From: Luscinia megarhynchos
Lineage: Eukaryota; Chordata; Aves; Passeriformes; Turdidae
Reading direction: 5' to 3'
Length of the DNA: 64,000 bases
Assembly: GCA_034336665.1 (NCBI GenBank)
Contig: CM067590.1
Span: forward strand, 2,885,748 to 2,949,747
Below the pieces are notes generated by a model that saw only the letters and a program-made list of their open reading frames with translations, was not told the origin of the DNA and searched no databases. Positions within the stretch are counted from its first letter, which is position 1, and each line of letters opens with the position of its first letter. Positions 1 to 27,525 of the stretch are shown here, in pieces. The position numbers were made by a program, and so were the translations under genes.

Positions 1-16790
<16,790 letters not shown>

Positions 16791-16854
16791 CCCGCCCGCC
16801 CCCGCCGTTCCGTGCTCCCCCCCCGCTCCGCGCCTCGCGCCGCCCCGGCGCGCG

Positions 16855-17160
16855 CCCCCATTGGCCGCTCCGCCGGCCCCGTCCCCGAGCGCTCTAGCGC
16901 TGATTGGCTGCGACCGCACCACGTCGGGTTCCGGTTGGTTCGTTACGAGCAACCCGCCCACCCCCTTGAGCCGGCGGCGGGGCCCGATGATAGAGTAATT
17001 GAGCTGTCCGTTATGCCTAGATGCGGGGTTTGAGGTGGAGTTCAGGTGTGATAGGTCGTAGGAAATGTCCGTCGCGAGTGAGGGCGGGGCTGGCGGCAGC
17101 AGCGCGCTGCGATAGGCTGCGAGAGCTGTCCGTCACCGCTCAGAGGCGGGGCGGCAGGAG
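16855..17160. promoter_or_regulatory. Bidirectional CpG-island promoter core
   Basis: Two CCAAT boxes (as ATTGG at 16860-16864 and 16903-16907) lie 75-125 bases upstream of the YY1/TISU site in the STK11 direction, a normal CCAAT distance. In the other direction two GC boxes (around 17082-17091 and 17144-17152) precede the divergent ATG at 17196. No TATA box is visible. The surrounding CpG island spans about 15700-17400. Confidence 0.65.
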
Positions 17161-17195
17161 GTGAAGGGCGGAAGGGCAAAGGGCACGCGGGTGTC

Positions 17196-18071
17196 ATGGA
17201 GACGGGGCCCGGCCCGGAGCTGGCCCTACCCCGCCGCCCTCGCGGTCCGCCCGCCGCGCTGCAGCCGCTTCGGGTTTGGGATGAACCCGCCCCCACTGTG
17301 GTGTTGCGGTTGCGCTCGGCTCCGGCCGTGCCTCATCCCCTCCTGCCCAGCGTGGCCGTGTAAGTCCAGCCAAGCAACTGCGAGAGCATCCCCAAAATAA
17401 CGGGGGCATCCCCAGAAAACGGCACGGCCCGGGCTCCTCTCGGTGTTGCCTCCCCCTCAGGGCCCCGGCAGAGACGCTTCTCCTGCGGGGATTCTCCGCT
17501 GCCTCGTAAGGGTTGGGTTGCACTGCTCCCCCTACAAGGGTCGCGTCCCGGTTTCACCGAACACCAGAGCCCAGCTCGGGGAGTTGCGGTGTGACAGCTC
17601 CACGATGCCCCTGCGGCCACCTCCAGCCCCACTATGCTGGAGGGTCAAACTCTTTGGCAAAGGGAATGGAGCCAGACTCGACTGGGATTGCAACGCGGAG
17701 CAGCAGGTCCGAGAGCTGAGTGGTTATTTTGAGGGAGGGCAGGACAAATCCGTAAGTTCCTTTCCACTAGCGCTGTTGGCACTGCATGGTTTCCAAAGCA
17801 CAGGTGGGAGAGCCCTGAGCCCGTTTTTGGGGGCCTGAGCAGGGTCAGGCCCAAAGGGTCAGAGCACAGCAATGCTCCAGGGCTGGTTTGAGCAAAGAAT
17901 TTGAACCTGTGGGTGCTCGGGAGGAGGTTCCAAGGGCTCTGAAGAGGGGGTGCAAAGGAGGGGAGCTGCAGAGCCTTCCACTCCTGCTAGCACCGCCTTT
18001 CCCTCCTCCCTCAACAGCTTCTGTCACGACAGTGCCTGGCCCCAAATGATTTACTCCAGTCTTGGCACTGA
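17196..18071 (+). CDS. Unrecognised small spliced gene divergent from STK11
   Basis: Predicted coding exons are 17196-17359, 17461-17505, 17568-17751 and 18018-18071, giving 148 residues beginning METGPGPELALP. The ATG has G at -3 and G at +4. Donors are GTAAGT, GTAAGG and GTAAGT. Acceptors are CCCCTCAG (strong), ACACCAG (weak, 62-nt intron) and CCTCCCTCAACAG (strong). The frame stays open across both first introns and includes LRVWDEPAPTVVLRL, CWRVKLFGKG and WDCNAEQQVRELSGYFEGG. I recognise no family, signal peptide or membrane segment. The stop lies 34 nt before the last junction, close enough to escape nonsense-mediated decay. Exon 4 and the last exon are open in a different frame (see findings), so the C-terminus is uncertain. 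It could be a non-coding divergent transcript. Confidence 0.5.
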
Positions 18072-19300
18072 GTCGAAAGTGCTGGAACCCATCCCCGAAA
18101 TTCTGGTAAGTGCTGTGCATCCCTTTCCCGAGGTGTTCCCAGCAGTGGGAGGGCAGGATCGGCTGGAGGAGCTCCTGTCACTCCACACTCTGCTCCTTTC
18201 CCATCTCACTGCCTGTCCTGCTCCCTCTCCCACCAGGGTGGCAGAACAATCCCCTCTGAAAGGCAAAATCCTGCTCGACTCTCCAGGAATGGGCCACTGG
18301 AGCAGGGCAAGCCAAGGACTCACATGGGGTGTCCCCAGGAACCCCCAAGCACCCCAAGCCTTGGGGCTGTGGGTACATCAGGAAAAAGCCAGAGGCTCTT
18401 GGCCTTTCCCAAATATTTGCACCCGCATCTTCCTCTCCAGTGGGGAAGTCACAAGCTGAGGGAACTGGCTGAGACCTGCCAAGCTTGTGGCACACGGGGC
18501 ACTGACAGCCCCCACTGTTCCCTCACCCTCTACAGCCGCACAGTCTGGCTGGGGGAGCTTGGAAAGGTCTATCCGGACATGGGATGGTTTTGTAGGACCC
18601 TGGCACCCCAGCATGGCCCCATCCCTGCCCCCTGCACAGCCCCAGCCCAGCGCTGCACTGCCAGGATCCTTCACAGGGCAGGGTCTGTCCCCTGGCTGTC
18701 TCTTCCCGCAGCTCCAGGGGCACAGGGCCAGCTGGCGCCATGGCTCTGCAGCCCTCACCCCACGGAAAGTCAGGGGATTTCCAGGCTCTGGGAAAAAACA
18801 GGAACTGGCAGCAAGTGACAGCAGCTAGGCACACCCCGAAATGAAGCTGCTCTGCAGCAGAGCCCATGGGATCAGGGCCCCAAAACTCCCAGCTTTGTAC
18901 CCATTCCCTAAGACTGCATGTCTCAGAGTGACCAGCAGTCTCTCACTTCCAGGAGAAGCCAGGCTGTTTTCCAGGGACATTGCTTCTGTACAGGGGCAAA
19001 CAGACCAGGACACAACTCGCCATGTGCCCACACCTCCCACCAGTGCAGGCACAGGACAGCCCCAGTGCTCCCAGCCCAGACCAGCATCACTTCTGATTCA
19101 TCCCCATCTTGGGGTTTTCTGTGTGAATTGGGATCCGGGCTGGGATGAGAGGAGGAAGAGATCCTGGTGAGGGAAATCCAGGTTTGGTGTTTCTGAGAGG
19201 AGGCTGATTCGGTGCTGGATGGATCCCTGTGTGTTCTCCCACTGTATTTATTTATGTGTATTTGTGTAACACCAAATAAAGAACTGGGGGGGATTTAAAA
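18072..19300 (+). other. 3' part and poly(A) region of the divergent gene
   Basis: Exon 4 continues to a GTAAGT donor at 18106, and the last exon begins after a strong CTCTCCCACCAG acceptor at 18237. That exon is open from 18237 to a TGA at 18816-18818 in a frame continuous with the second open frame of exon 4. The last-exon sequence then runs to the poly(A) signal at 19275. Confidence 0.45.
19275..19280 (+). terminator. Polyadenylation signal AATAAA
   Basis: A canonical AATAAA is preceded by a T/A-rich stretch with TGTATTTATTTATGTGTATT (UGUA-type upstream elements). A G-rich run follows about 8 nt later. This is a good 3' end for the plus-strand transcript starting near 17190. Confidence 0.6.
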
Positions 19301-19995
19301 GAAGGATCCCTGTAAGAAGAATATCTTGGAAAGTGTGACAGAATTGCCTTGATTGATTACTGTGTGCAAATGAATGAAGCCTGGGAGCAGCAGGATTAGC
19401 AGGAGGAGAAAGGGACTGTCACAAACCTTCCTGGTTCCCCCTTTACCTCTGGTGCACACCCAGTATTCCCAAGGACCCGGGGTTAACATGGCCTGCCAGC
19501 ACTTCCCTTCTTGAGGATAAATTGATTCCCTCTGGCTGCTGCTGTGCTGCTGTAAAAACAGAACCATCTGGGAAGCTTTTTGTGAGACCCCTTGGAATTT
19601 TGTTCCTACCTGGGACTGCAAAGGTGGCATGAATCAAATGCAAGCAATGGGAAATTAAAAATACTAAAAGGCCTGGTGTGGGGAAAACAAGTGAGGAGCC
19701 CAGGATGGCCAGAGCAAGTTTTTCTCGTTTAATTCCTACAGCAGGACTTGTGGCATGGCAGTGGCCAGAATCCTTGGAAGCTGCTCAGGGTTTGAGTGTT
19801 TCCAGCTCTCCTGTGTCCTCTGTGGGTTGAGCTGCTGCCTCAGTCCTGCAGAGAGGAAAAGCAAAGAATTTCCTTTCCTTTGGAGAGGAAAAGGACTGGA
19901 CAGACTCCGTTCGGGCTGCGGGCAGGTGCTGACTGTGCAAGCAGCCAAGGCTCCTCCAGGGACTTTGGTTTGCCTCCCATTTCCATCCCATCCCG
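19301..19995. other. Intergenic stretch, nothing recognised
   Basis: Between the AATAAA-terminated transcript and the GATG repeat I see no convincing exon, promoter or transposon. Confidence 0.6.
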
Positions 19996-20145
19996 GGATG
20001 GATGGATGGATGGATGGATGGATGGATGGATGGATGGATGGATGGATGGATGGATGGATGGATGGATGGATGGATGGATGGATGGATGGATGGATGGATG
20101 GATGGATGGATGGATGGATGGATGGATGGATGGATGGACGGATGT
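19996..20145. repeat. GATG tetranucleotide microsatellite
   Basis: About 37 nearly perfect copies of GATG, interrupted near the right end by GACG. It is open in all plus-strand frames (Met-Asp-Gly-Trp repeats) and in the reverse frames (His-Pro-Ser-Ile), which creates artefactual frames of over 360 codons. It lies about 0.7 kb upstream of the SBNO2 start region. Confidence 0.98.
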
Positions 20146-20539
20146 GGGATGCAAGGCGAGCACTCCGGATCTACACCGGTATAAAGCCTGCAGGGACGGG
20201 CTGTGCCGGCACCCACAGAAGTCCCCGGACTGGGTGTGGGCTATGACCCCCGCTCCGGGAGCAGCGCCCGCTCCTGAACCGGGGCGGGGGGCCGGGCGGG
20301 CCAGAGGCGGCCGCGGAGGCTCCGTCTGCCTCGGGGGTTCCTTCAGCCCCGGGCCTTTGCCGGTCTCCGGAGCCGCGGGCCTCGCTGCCCGTTCATCCCG
20401 GGGCTGCCCTGGCACCTCCCAGCGAGACCGGGTTCCGAGCCCTGCCTCGTCTGCTTCCCGCTCCGCGGAGCGGCCCGGTTGCCCCGGACCCTGTTCTCCC
20501 GTTCCCCCGCTGCCCACTCCCGGATCTCTCGCTGCCTCT

Positions 20540-20805
20540 GGGTCCGGTGCTCTCGTCCCACCATTGCCCACTCCCCCCAGGCCCGGTTCTCCTGATCCCC
20601 CGCTGCCCCAGTCCCGGTTCTCCCGTTCTCCTGTTTCCCCAGTCCCGGTTCTCCTATTCTCCTGTTCCTCCGGGCCCAGTTCTCCCGTTCCCCCGCTCTC
20701 CCCAGTCCCGGTTCTCCCGTTCCCCCACTCTCCCCGGGCCCGGTTCTCCCGTTCTCCCGTTTCCCCAGTCCCGGTTGCCCCGTCCCCCCGCTGCCCGCTC
20801 CCGTT
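20540..20805. repeat. Pyrimidine-rich tandem repeat upstream of SBNO2
   Basis: Irregular copies of CCCAGTCCCGGTTCTCCCGT followed by TCCCCCGCTCT-like variants run for about 260 nt, with few purines on the plus strand. It lies immediately upstream of the presumed SBNO2 initiation zone, inside the second CpG island (about 20230-21400). Confidence 0.8.
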
Positions 20806-20957
20806 CTCTGCCGGTTGCCGCCGCCCTTTCGCCGGAAGCTCTGAGGCGCTCACAGCAATGGCGGACCCGGAAGCGGCGCCAGGCGGCGGCGGCCAGGCGG
20901 GAGCCTGAGCCCCGGAGCGCCCGGGACCCCCGGCACCCCCGCGACCCCCGAACACAG
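20800..20957 (+). promoter_or_regulatory. SBNO2: SBNO2 first exon (non-coding) and core promoter
   Basis: Two ETS-type CCGGAAG motifs (near 20832 and 20868), no TATA box and dense CpG are seen. The exon ends AACACAG at 20957 before a strong GTAAGG donor. An upstream frame ([16 protein letters not shown] then stop) begins at an ATGGCGG element. The donor pairs with the acceptor at 27299, so exon 1 is leader only. The start site within this interval is inferred. Confidence 0.65.
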
Positions 20958-23900
20958 GTAAGGGCCGCCCGCTCGTTCCCCCGGGGCTCGGGGCTTCCTC
21001 CCCGCCGGCTCGATCCCTCCGTGGGCGGGGGCCGGGCCGCGCTGGGGGGTTCGGTGGGGACGCGGCCCCCGCCGGGCCTGTCCCAGGAGCGGTCGGTCGG
21101 TGCCGCGGGGAGCCCGGGGGCTGCCGAGCTCGGGCCGGGCCTGGAGCAGCCTGTGGAGACGGCAGCGCCGGCCCCGCTACCCCGCTTCAGCCGTGTCCCG
21201 CGTGTGGAGCGGGGCCGGGGGGCTCGGCGGGGACCGCTCGGAGCTGTGCCGGTCCCGGCAGCGCGTCTGCCTCGGAGAGAGCCGGAGATGCTGCGGAGCC
21301 TCTGTGACCGCGATCCCGGCAAAGCCCAGACCCCTCCAACGCTGTCCGAGCCGGGTCCGGACAGGGAATTGCCCCGGCATAGCCACAGCCAGCGAACCCT
21401 CGTGTTTCTGATTCCCTCTTCAGCTGCTTTTGCACTGAGCGCTGTGGAAACTGTTCAGAATCATACAGAATTCCTTGGGGTGGAAGGACCCCAGAGCTAA
21501 TTAAGTTCCACCCCCTGCCCTGGGCAGGAACACCTTCCACTATCCCAGGGTGCTCCAAGCCCCGTCCAGCCTGGCCTTGGACACTTCAGGGATCCAGGGG
21601 CAGCCACAGCTTCTCTGGGCAACCTGTGCCAGAACCTCACCATCCTTACAGGAGAGGACTTCCTAATATCTGATCCAAACTTCCTCTCTGTCAGTGTGGA
21701 GCCATGAATCCATCATGCACCAAGTTCCTGCTGTGGTGCAGCCTGTACTGGCCCAATTCAGAGCCTCTGCAATATGGAACCAGTGCAGTCAGGCCGTTAA
21801 CTGGGCTGGTACTGGAGGCTTCACCTTATAAATACTAGTGCCAGGTCTACAACTCCTCAGAGTAACTGTAAATTGCAGTGTAAGAACTGTGGCTCCCCCT
21901 TAGCAGGCTCAATTTACGGTAAAAATGAGATGGGCTGGGCAGGGCAGGTCCTGTAGGTTCGGCACTGGCATCCCAAAGCTGGGATCCAAACCCCCAGAGG
22001 GTTTTCTGGTCTGTGCACTGGCTCTGGGATTAATCTGGAGCACAGGAAGGTGTTGGTTGTGGCCAGCTGTGCCTCTTTGGGGCTGTTCCTGCTGCACGTC
22101 CTCATGTCATCAGAGCATTGAACTTGTCCTGAGCCATGTGGGAATGGCTGAACTGAGAGCAGCTGGTGGTGGGAATATTTAAGTGGAAAATGATGTGCTA
22201 ATACTGTTGCTGTGGGGTTGGGAGTGCTGTGTGTCCTGTGCAGCACTGCCAGGTTTTGCAGAGCTCCATAAGCTGCCAGCTGGAGCCTTTGTAAGCTTGA
22301 GCTCTGTTATTTCTGCCAAAAGCTCTTTACTTGATGGGGGTCTGTTTGTTGGATGTTTATACCCTCATTTTCCTAAAATCAGCCAGTACCTGTCTCATTC
22401 AAACATTGCTGGGAGGTCTCTGCACAGGAGCAAACCACGCTGTCACTTGTCACCATGAGAGTCTGGATCCCTCAGGGATCCTTCAGGAAAGCCTTCCATG
22501 CCTAATTGGGAGGTTTTCACTCTCCTGAGACATTTTTCTGCTTAAAACTTAATTCTCTTAAGTCTTTTATGGTTCAATGATCGAGGTCTGTACGAGTGTG
22601 GGTGTGATCAAGGTGATCACACGCCTCTCACGAAGCAGGTGCGTGTTGAGTCTGCCTTGAGGCTGCCCTGATCCGTAGGGAAGTTGGCTTTGATGTCCTG
22701 AAGTGGTTTTTCCACCGTGAGTGGCTGCGTGTGAAACAGAACGTTGGGACCTGCTCAGGTCCAGAGGGTTTCTCCCAAGTGTCTCTTGGGGGAGAAACTA
22801 GAGAAAAAAGTGTAAAGAATTTGGGACCTGCATTTTCTTGGCTTCTGACCTTGCTTAGCCAAGTTCTTTGTGGAAGGAGAGCAGCCCCAGTGCTCCCAGT
22901 GCCCTGCTCAGGCTCTGCCCCGTGGTGGAGAGTGTCCAAACCCCTGTTTTTGGGAATATTCCATGCACCTGGTGTCTGAGCCACAGCCTCAGCCCTAGCT
23001 CTGCCTTGCAGGGATGTGTTTGTGGTTTGGGAATGTTGGTGCTGGGTGAATTTATACAGGAACGTGCTGAGTTCCTTGGCAGTGTATGGGTGATATCTGG
23101 GGAGGTGTTTTTGCCCTGTCCAGAAATAGTCCTGTGTGTTCTTCCAGGTGGAAAAGCAGGGACAGGTGAAATCTTCCTGTGGGGGGCAGTTAAAATTTTC
23201 TCCTAAAGGGGACTTTTCTTTCCAAAAAGCTGTATTTGATTGATTTTCCCCTGTATGGGCTGAGTGTCAGATGAGGAGCTGCAAGGATCAAGCTCTTCCT
23301 TTTCCCTGTTGAAACTCTGCTGTCCATGGAGGGCAGGTTTGTTCTTTTGCCTGCACTGCCACAGCTCTTGCAAGAATCTCTGGAATTACCCAGATTTTTC
23401 TTCCCTTTCCTTCCAGACGAATTCCCACAGTTAATTGCTTGCATGGATTGTTCCACGCTGCAGCTCTGCATTGACTTGTAGTGCCCAGGTGATGCTGGGA
23501 TTTGCCCTGGAGCCTGGCAGTGCCATGCCCATCTCCAGGGCTGCAATGCTTGTGTCCCAGGAGTCTTTTCCATGCTTAAAGCATTCAGGAGATCAGGGTG
23601 GTTCAAAGTGCTGGCTTAGGATGCCCTGAAGGGATTCAGTTTTCATCACTCATAATACGCGTTTTCCTTTCTGGTGTTCTCTGCGTTGGTGACGGGACTG
23701 AGTCCTATTCCCATCTGCTTGTTTGGTCTAAACTTCCCAAAATTACATCAAGGAGAAGCATGAAAGAGGAACTTGAAGGTGTCTGGGTGCTTGAGATGTA
23801 AAACTGGCTGTTCAGAGTTCCGTAGCGTTGAGTTCCCATTTCTTTGGGGCCGTTACATCCTGACTGTAGAATTCCCACAGAATTCCCTCCAGCTGCAGCT

Positions 23901-26900
23901 CCGGTGGGTGCCCGTGCTGGGGGCTTGTGAGTGGGTGCAGCAGGCTGGGGACACTCTGGGGCTCCACTTCTGCTCTGTGAGGGTGGGTAGGGTGAGGGGA
24001 ACTGATCCCTGAGCAGGAGGAAGAACAGGATCACATTCCCAAGGTGTTTTTATTGTTCCCAGCGCGTGGTAATTCATGATCGGCAGGTTTAGCTCCGGCT
24101 GCTCCAGGCGTGTCTGTGGGTTTCTGGCTGTCTTCCTTTAACGGAGGCAATTTAAAATACACCAACAAAGGCTGGAACACAACAGGAGGAAGTGCTGGCT
24201 GCGTTTACTGGGTTGTTTTCACCTCTCCTGGTCGCAGTTATCAGTGATCCAAGCCCTCACCCCCTGCTCTGTCCATCCTGGTTACAGCACAGCACTTGTG
24301 TATTCCCAATTGGAATTCTCCTGCTGGAGTGCTGGTCTGAGAAATGCCTAAAAAGCTCAAGCTGTTAAAAGCCAGAAGTAGTGCTCAGCAACCTCTAGAC
24401 ATGATGAATTCCATAGGAATTCCAGACTGGAGCTGCCCCACAGCCCTTGTGCTGACAGCAAACCTTTAAGCAAACTGGTCGGAATATTGAAACCATTCTG
24501 GAGCTCAGTGATAGGATGAAATCACTCAGGGGCTTCGTCATCCTGTGCAGGGAGCTGCTTTCACTTTCAAACCTGGGCTGCCTGGCCAGGAAGGAAAATG
24601 TCTGGTGGGATTTTCAGCGTTGTGCCCTCCTTGTGGATCTGGGGGATCGCTGCTCTTCCATAGTGCTGCTCCAAGAAAACGTGGCTGAAGTGGTTGAAGG
24701 TGGGAACAGGCTCTGTGTGCCGGGCTTTCTTCTCCCACCCTCTCCCAACACCAGTGCTGGGACCGGGAGCCTTGTCTCTGCGGATTTGCCGTAACAGCGG
24801 AAGCTGCTGCTTGGTCGGAGCATGTTTGGTAAGAGAAGTGGTGGAAAAACACTTTAAAAGTTTGCTGTAGCTGTTCCCTCACATGTGTGGGCCTCTGTGT
24901 TATCAGTGTTTACTGGCCCAGCAGCAGGATGGGATGTGGAAGCGGAAGCACTTTGGAAGTTGCTGATTTTTACGGTTTTCTGTGATGTGGCTACCTGGAG
25001 GATGGCGGGATAGGCACAAACCAAGGGCTGTTCGCACTTCTCTGTTCTCGAGCCGGGTGTTGTCCTGCTGTTCTCAGGCTCATGCAAGTCTCTGACTCTG
25101 GATTTAATGAGTTTTTAATTTAGTTTTTTCTTGGAATTTGGGAGTGTAAGCTGGACAGCAGCTCCTGGCACTGCAGCATGAGCTCAGAGTGAGAGCTGGG
25201 CCAGCCTCCACGTTCCTCACGAGAAGCTCATTCTGCAGCACAAAGATTTGGCAGGTGCAGGCTGGATTTTAGGGTGTCCTGCAAGTGCTGGTGCCATTCT
25301 CCTGGGGTAAGGAGTTCCCTCAGCATCCTGCAGGATTGAGACATGGCTGCAATGGTGCCAGCTGTAGAGTGGCCTCTTTTCCCCACCCCTTTCTCAATGC
25401 TTGGATGTATTTTGCACTTGCACTACAGCCCCCCATGAACCAGCCCAGACCATTCCAGCTTTCTTGCTAAGCAGTTTTCCTTCGTTTTGCCAGTGGGGTG
25501 TGAGCTGTTATGCAGTTTTTCTAGGGAACTGGTGCTATTTTAGAAGCAGCCTCTGCTCTGCAGGGTCCACCAGTGAGATCTGGTGGAGAGCTAATGCAGA
25601 GTAGGCATGGAGGGATGCTGATATTGATTTTACCCTTCCTAAGTTCCTTTGGATATATAAGTAAAGCTGAATATTTGCTATGGTCTTACGGGAATCACTG
25701 CTGCTGATTTCCTCTCAAAAGCTGTTGCAAGTAGGGGAAAGAAAACCAAAAAAAAAGAAAAGCAGCAAAACCCCTGAAGTCTGGTATAAGGAAGAGTCAC
25801 AGGGTTTTATAGACACCAGAGCAATTGGTGACATAACCCTGAGATCAGCAAACCTCAGCCCTGCTTGGGTACAGCCGAGCAGGAATTGAAGAGAATCTTT
25901 GCAAAATAGAAAAGGGAGACTTTCTCCCTACCAAAAAACCAAAACCCTCCTGTGGGAGCTCTACACAGCATTCCATAGGTGGGATGTGAATGTTGAACTC
26001 TGCTTTTCGCACAGAAGGTGCTTGACACATGAGGGCTTTGCCTGTGACTCCACCATGGGATTGGTGTTCTGGCTGTGGTCCCTGCAGCCCCCACACAAGC
26101 CCTGCCCAGAGGGTACTGCTGGCACAGCTCTGGCACCACGGGGAGGCAGGAAGAGTCACTTTAATTTCACTTTCCATTGCAAGTGCAGCAGTCATTTTGT
26201 CCACCGCAAGGTCACTTATTTTTAAAGGTTTTCAGAGTCAGAAATGGCTTTTCAAAAATATTCTTTGTAGCAAATAGTGTCTCCTGAATGATCACAGGTG
26301 GCTCTTTTAAATTACAGCCTTGGTCTGTGCTCTGTAGGTATTGTGTGTGGCTGGATTGCTCCATCCAAAGGGTTTTGGCCATTTTGATTTACTCAGCTTC
26401 CAGGGAGGGTCAGGGAAGGCAGGAAGGGGCAAAGAAAGGTTCAGTGGAAGTAAAGACACTGTGGGTGCTTTTCTCTGTCTGCTCCTCTGGTTGTAAAGGT
26501 TGCTTTCACCTTCTCATTTTTATTTTAATCCATTAAATCCAGTTGGAAATTGGTTTCCTGTGGGATTATGGAGAATTTAGAAGAAAATTAATCAGTTTGG
26601 AGGTTTTCACTGAGAAGCTGCACTGGAGGCAGGGTGTTACTGTGGGGTTAATCCTGCCAGGACAATGCTCCTGCATTGGATACCCTTTTACTGGCAAAAA
26701 GCAAAGTGTCAGAAGCTTATAAATTCAGGAATTTTGTAGCTTTAATACTATTAATTTCAAATGAGTAACAAGGTATTGTTGGGTTTGACTGGTGTGGGAA
26801 AGGTCTTGGTGCACAGCAACATCTGCCTTGGAACCGAGGAGACCCCAGTGTGCCACGGGGTGGGAGATGAGGGTTCACTGCTGGCTCAGCAGTGTCCCAC

Positions 26901-27299
26901 CTCCAGAGCATATTTTCAGGAAAACAAGTCACGTAGTGGAGTTGATTACCGTAAGTTTACACACGAGTGCAGGTTTTTCTTGTACATTAGATAAGGGAAT
27001 TCCTCCGGCTGAGCCCAGCTCTGTGTGCAGCCCCCCAGGTGATGATCGTGGGACCTGGGGGGCTGCTGTGGTGTGAAAGGCAGGAGAGGTGTGTTCCAGT
27101 TCCAGCCTGGGTGAATTCCAGGTGTGCTGGTAATGGAGAGCTCTGTTTCCCATAAACCCCTCTCTTTTCTGAAGAGGCAGCAGCATTTCACAGGCTGGTG
27201 GCTGTTTGCTCATCTCTCAGCTATGTTTAAGCTCACAAGTGTTGTTTTTTTATCCCCACCTCCCCTTTCACAAATCCTAAACGTGCCTTTCTTTCCCAG
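20958..27299 (+). other. SBNO2: SBNO2 intron 1
   Basis: A 6.3-kb intron, GTAAGG to TTCCCAG. It holds the end of the CpG island (to about 21400), a CR1 fragment (21455-21730) and a short perfect inverted repeat (22602-22622). No other exon was recognised. Confidence 0.75.
21455..21730 (-). mobile_element. CR1 LINE 3' fragment
   Basis: The plus strand reads GAATCATACAGAATTCCTTG, then CCACCCCCTGCCCTGGGCAGG, the CCAGCCTGGCCTTGGACACTT block and AGCCACAGCTTCTCTGGG. This is the reverse complement of a CR1 3' end. It is divergent and 5'-truncated. Confidence 0.85.
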
Positions 27300-27525
27300 G
27301 CCAGGACATGGTGCAGGGTGAAGAGCACAGATAAAGACGCTCCCAGCACTCACTCCACAGCCTGTGCCACCCTCCAGAGGACTCCATGAGGCAGGACACG
27401 GGCTGATGCCCTCAGCTCACCCCGCCATGGATGGGGGGAACAGCTTCCCACAGCACCAGCAGCCGGGCAATGCCATCCACGGCATCCCCGGCCTCCGCTC
27501 CCAGCTCGCCGTGCCTGATGTGGAG
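27300..27525 (+). CDS. SBNO2: SBNO2 exon 2 (start codon; residues 1-40)
   Basis: The acceptor is CTTTCCCAG (27299) and the donor GTGAGG (27526). Coding begins at ATG 27406 ([21 protein letters not shown]). A second in-frame ATG at 27427 has the better Kozak context (GCCATGG). Two short upstream frames precede it: one at 27308 (8 codons), and one at 27386 (6 codons) whose TGA overlaps the start as TGATG. Confidence 0.9.

Noticed and set aside
17843..17908. Possible extra exon between exons 3 and 4 of the divergent gene
   Set aside because: It has a weak acceptor (CTGAGCAG after a G-rich stretch) and a weak donor, and does not repair the reading frame.
19796..20955. Frames of about 370 codons on both strands through the GATG repeat (MDGW / HPSI repeats)
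   Set aside because: A stop-free tetranucleotide array plus CpG-island sequence produces them. The minus frame is the complement of the same array.
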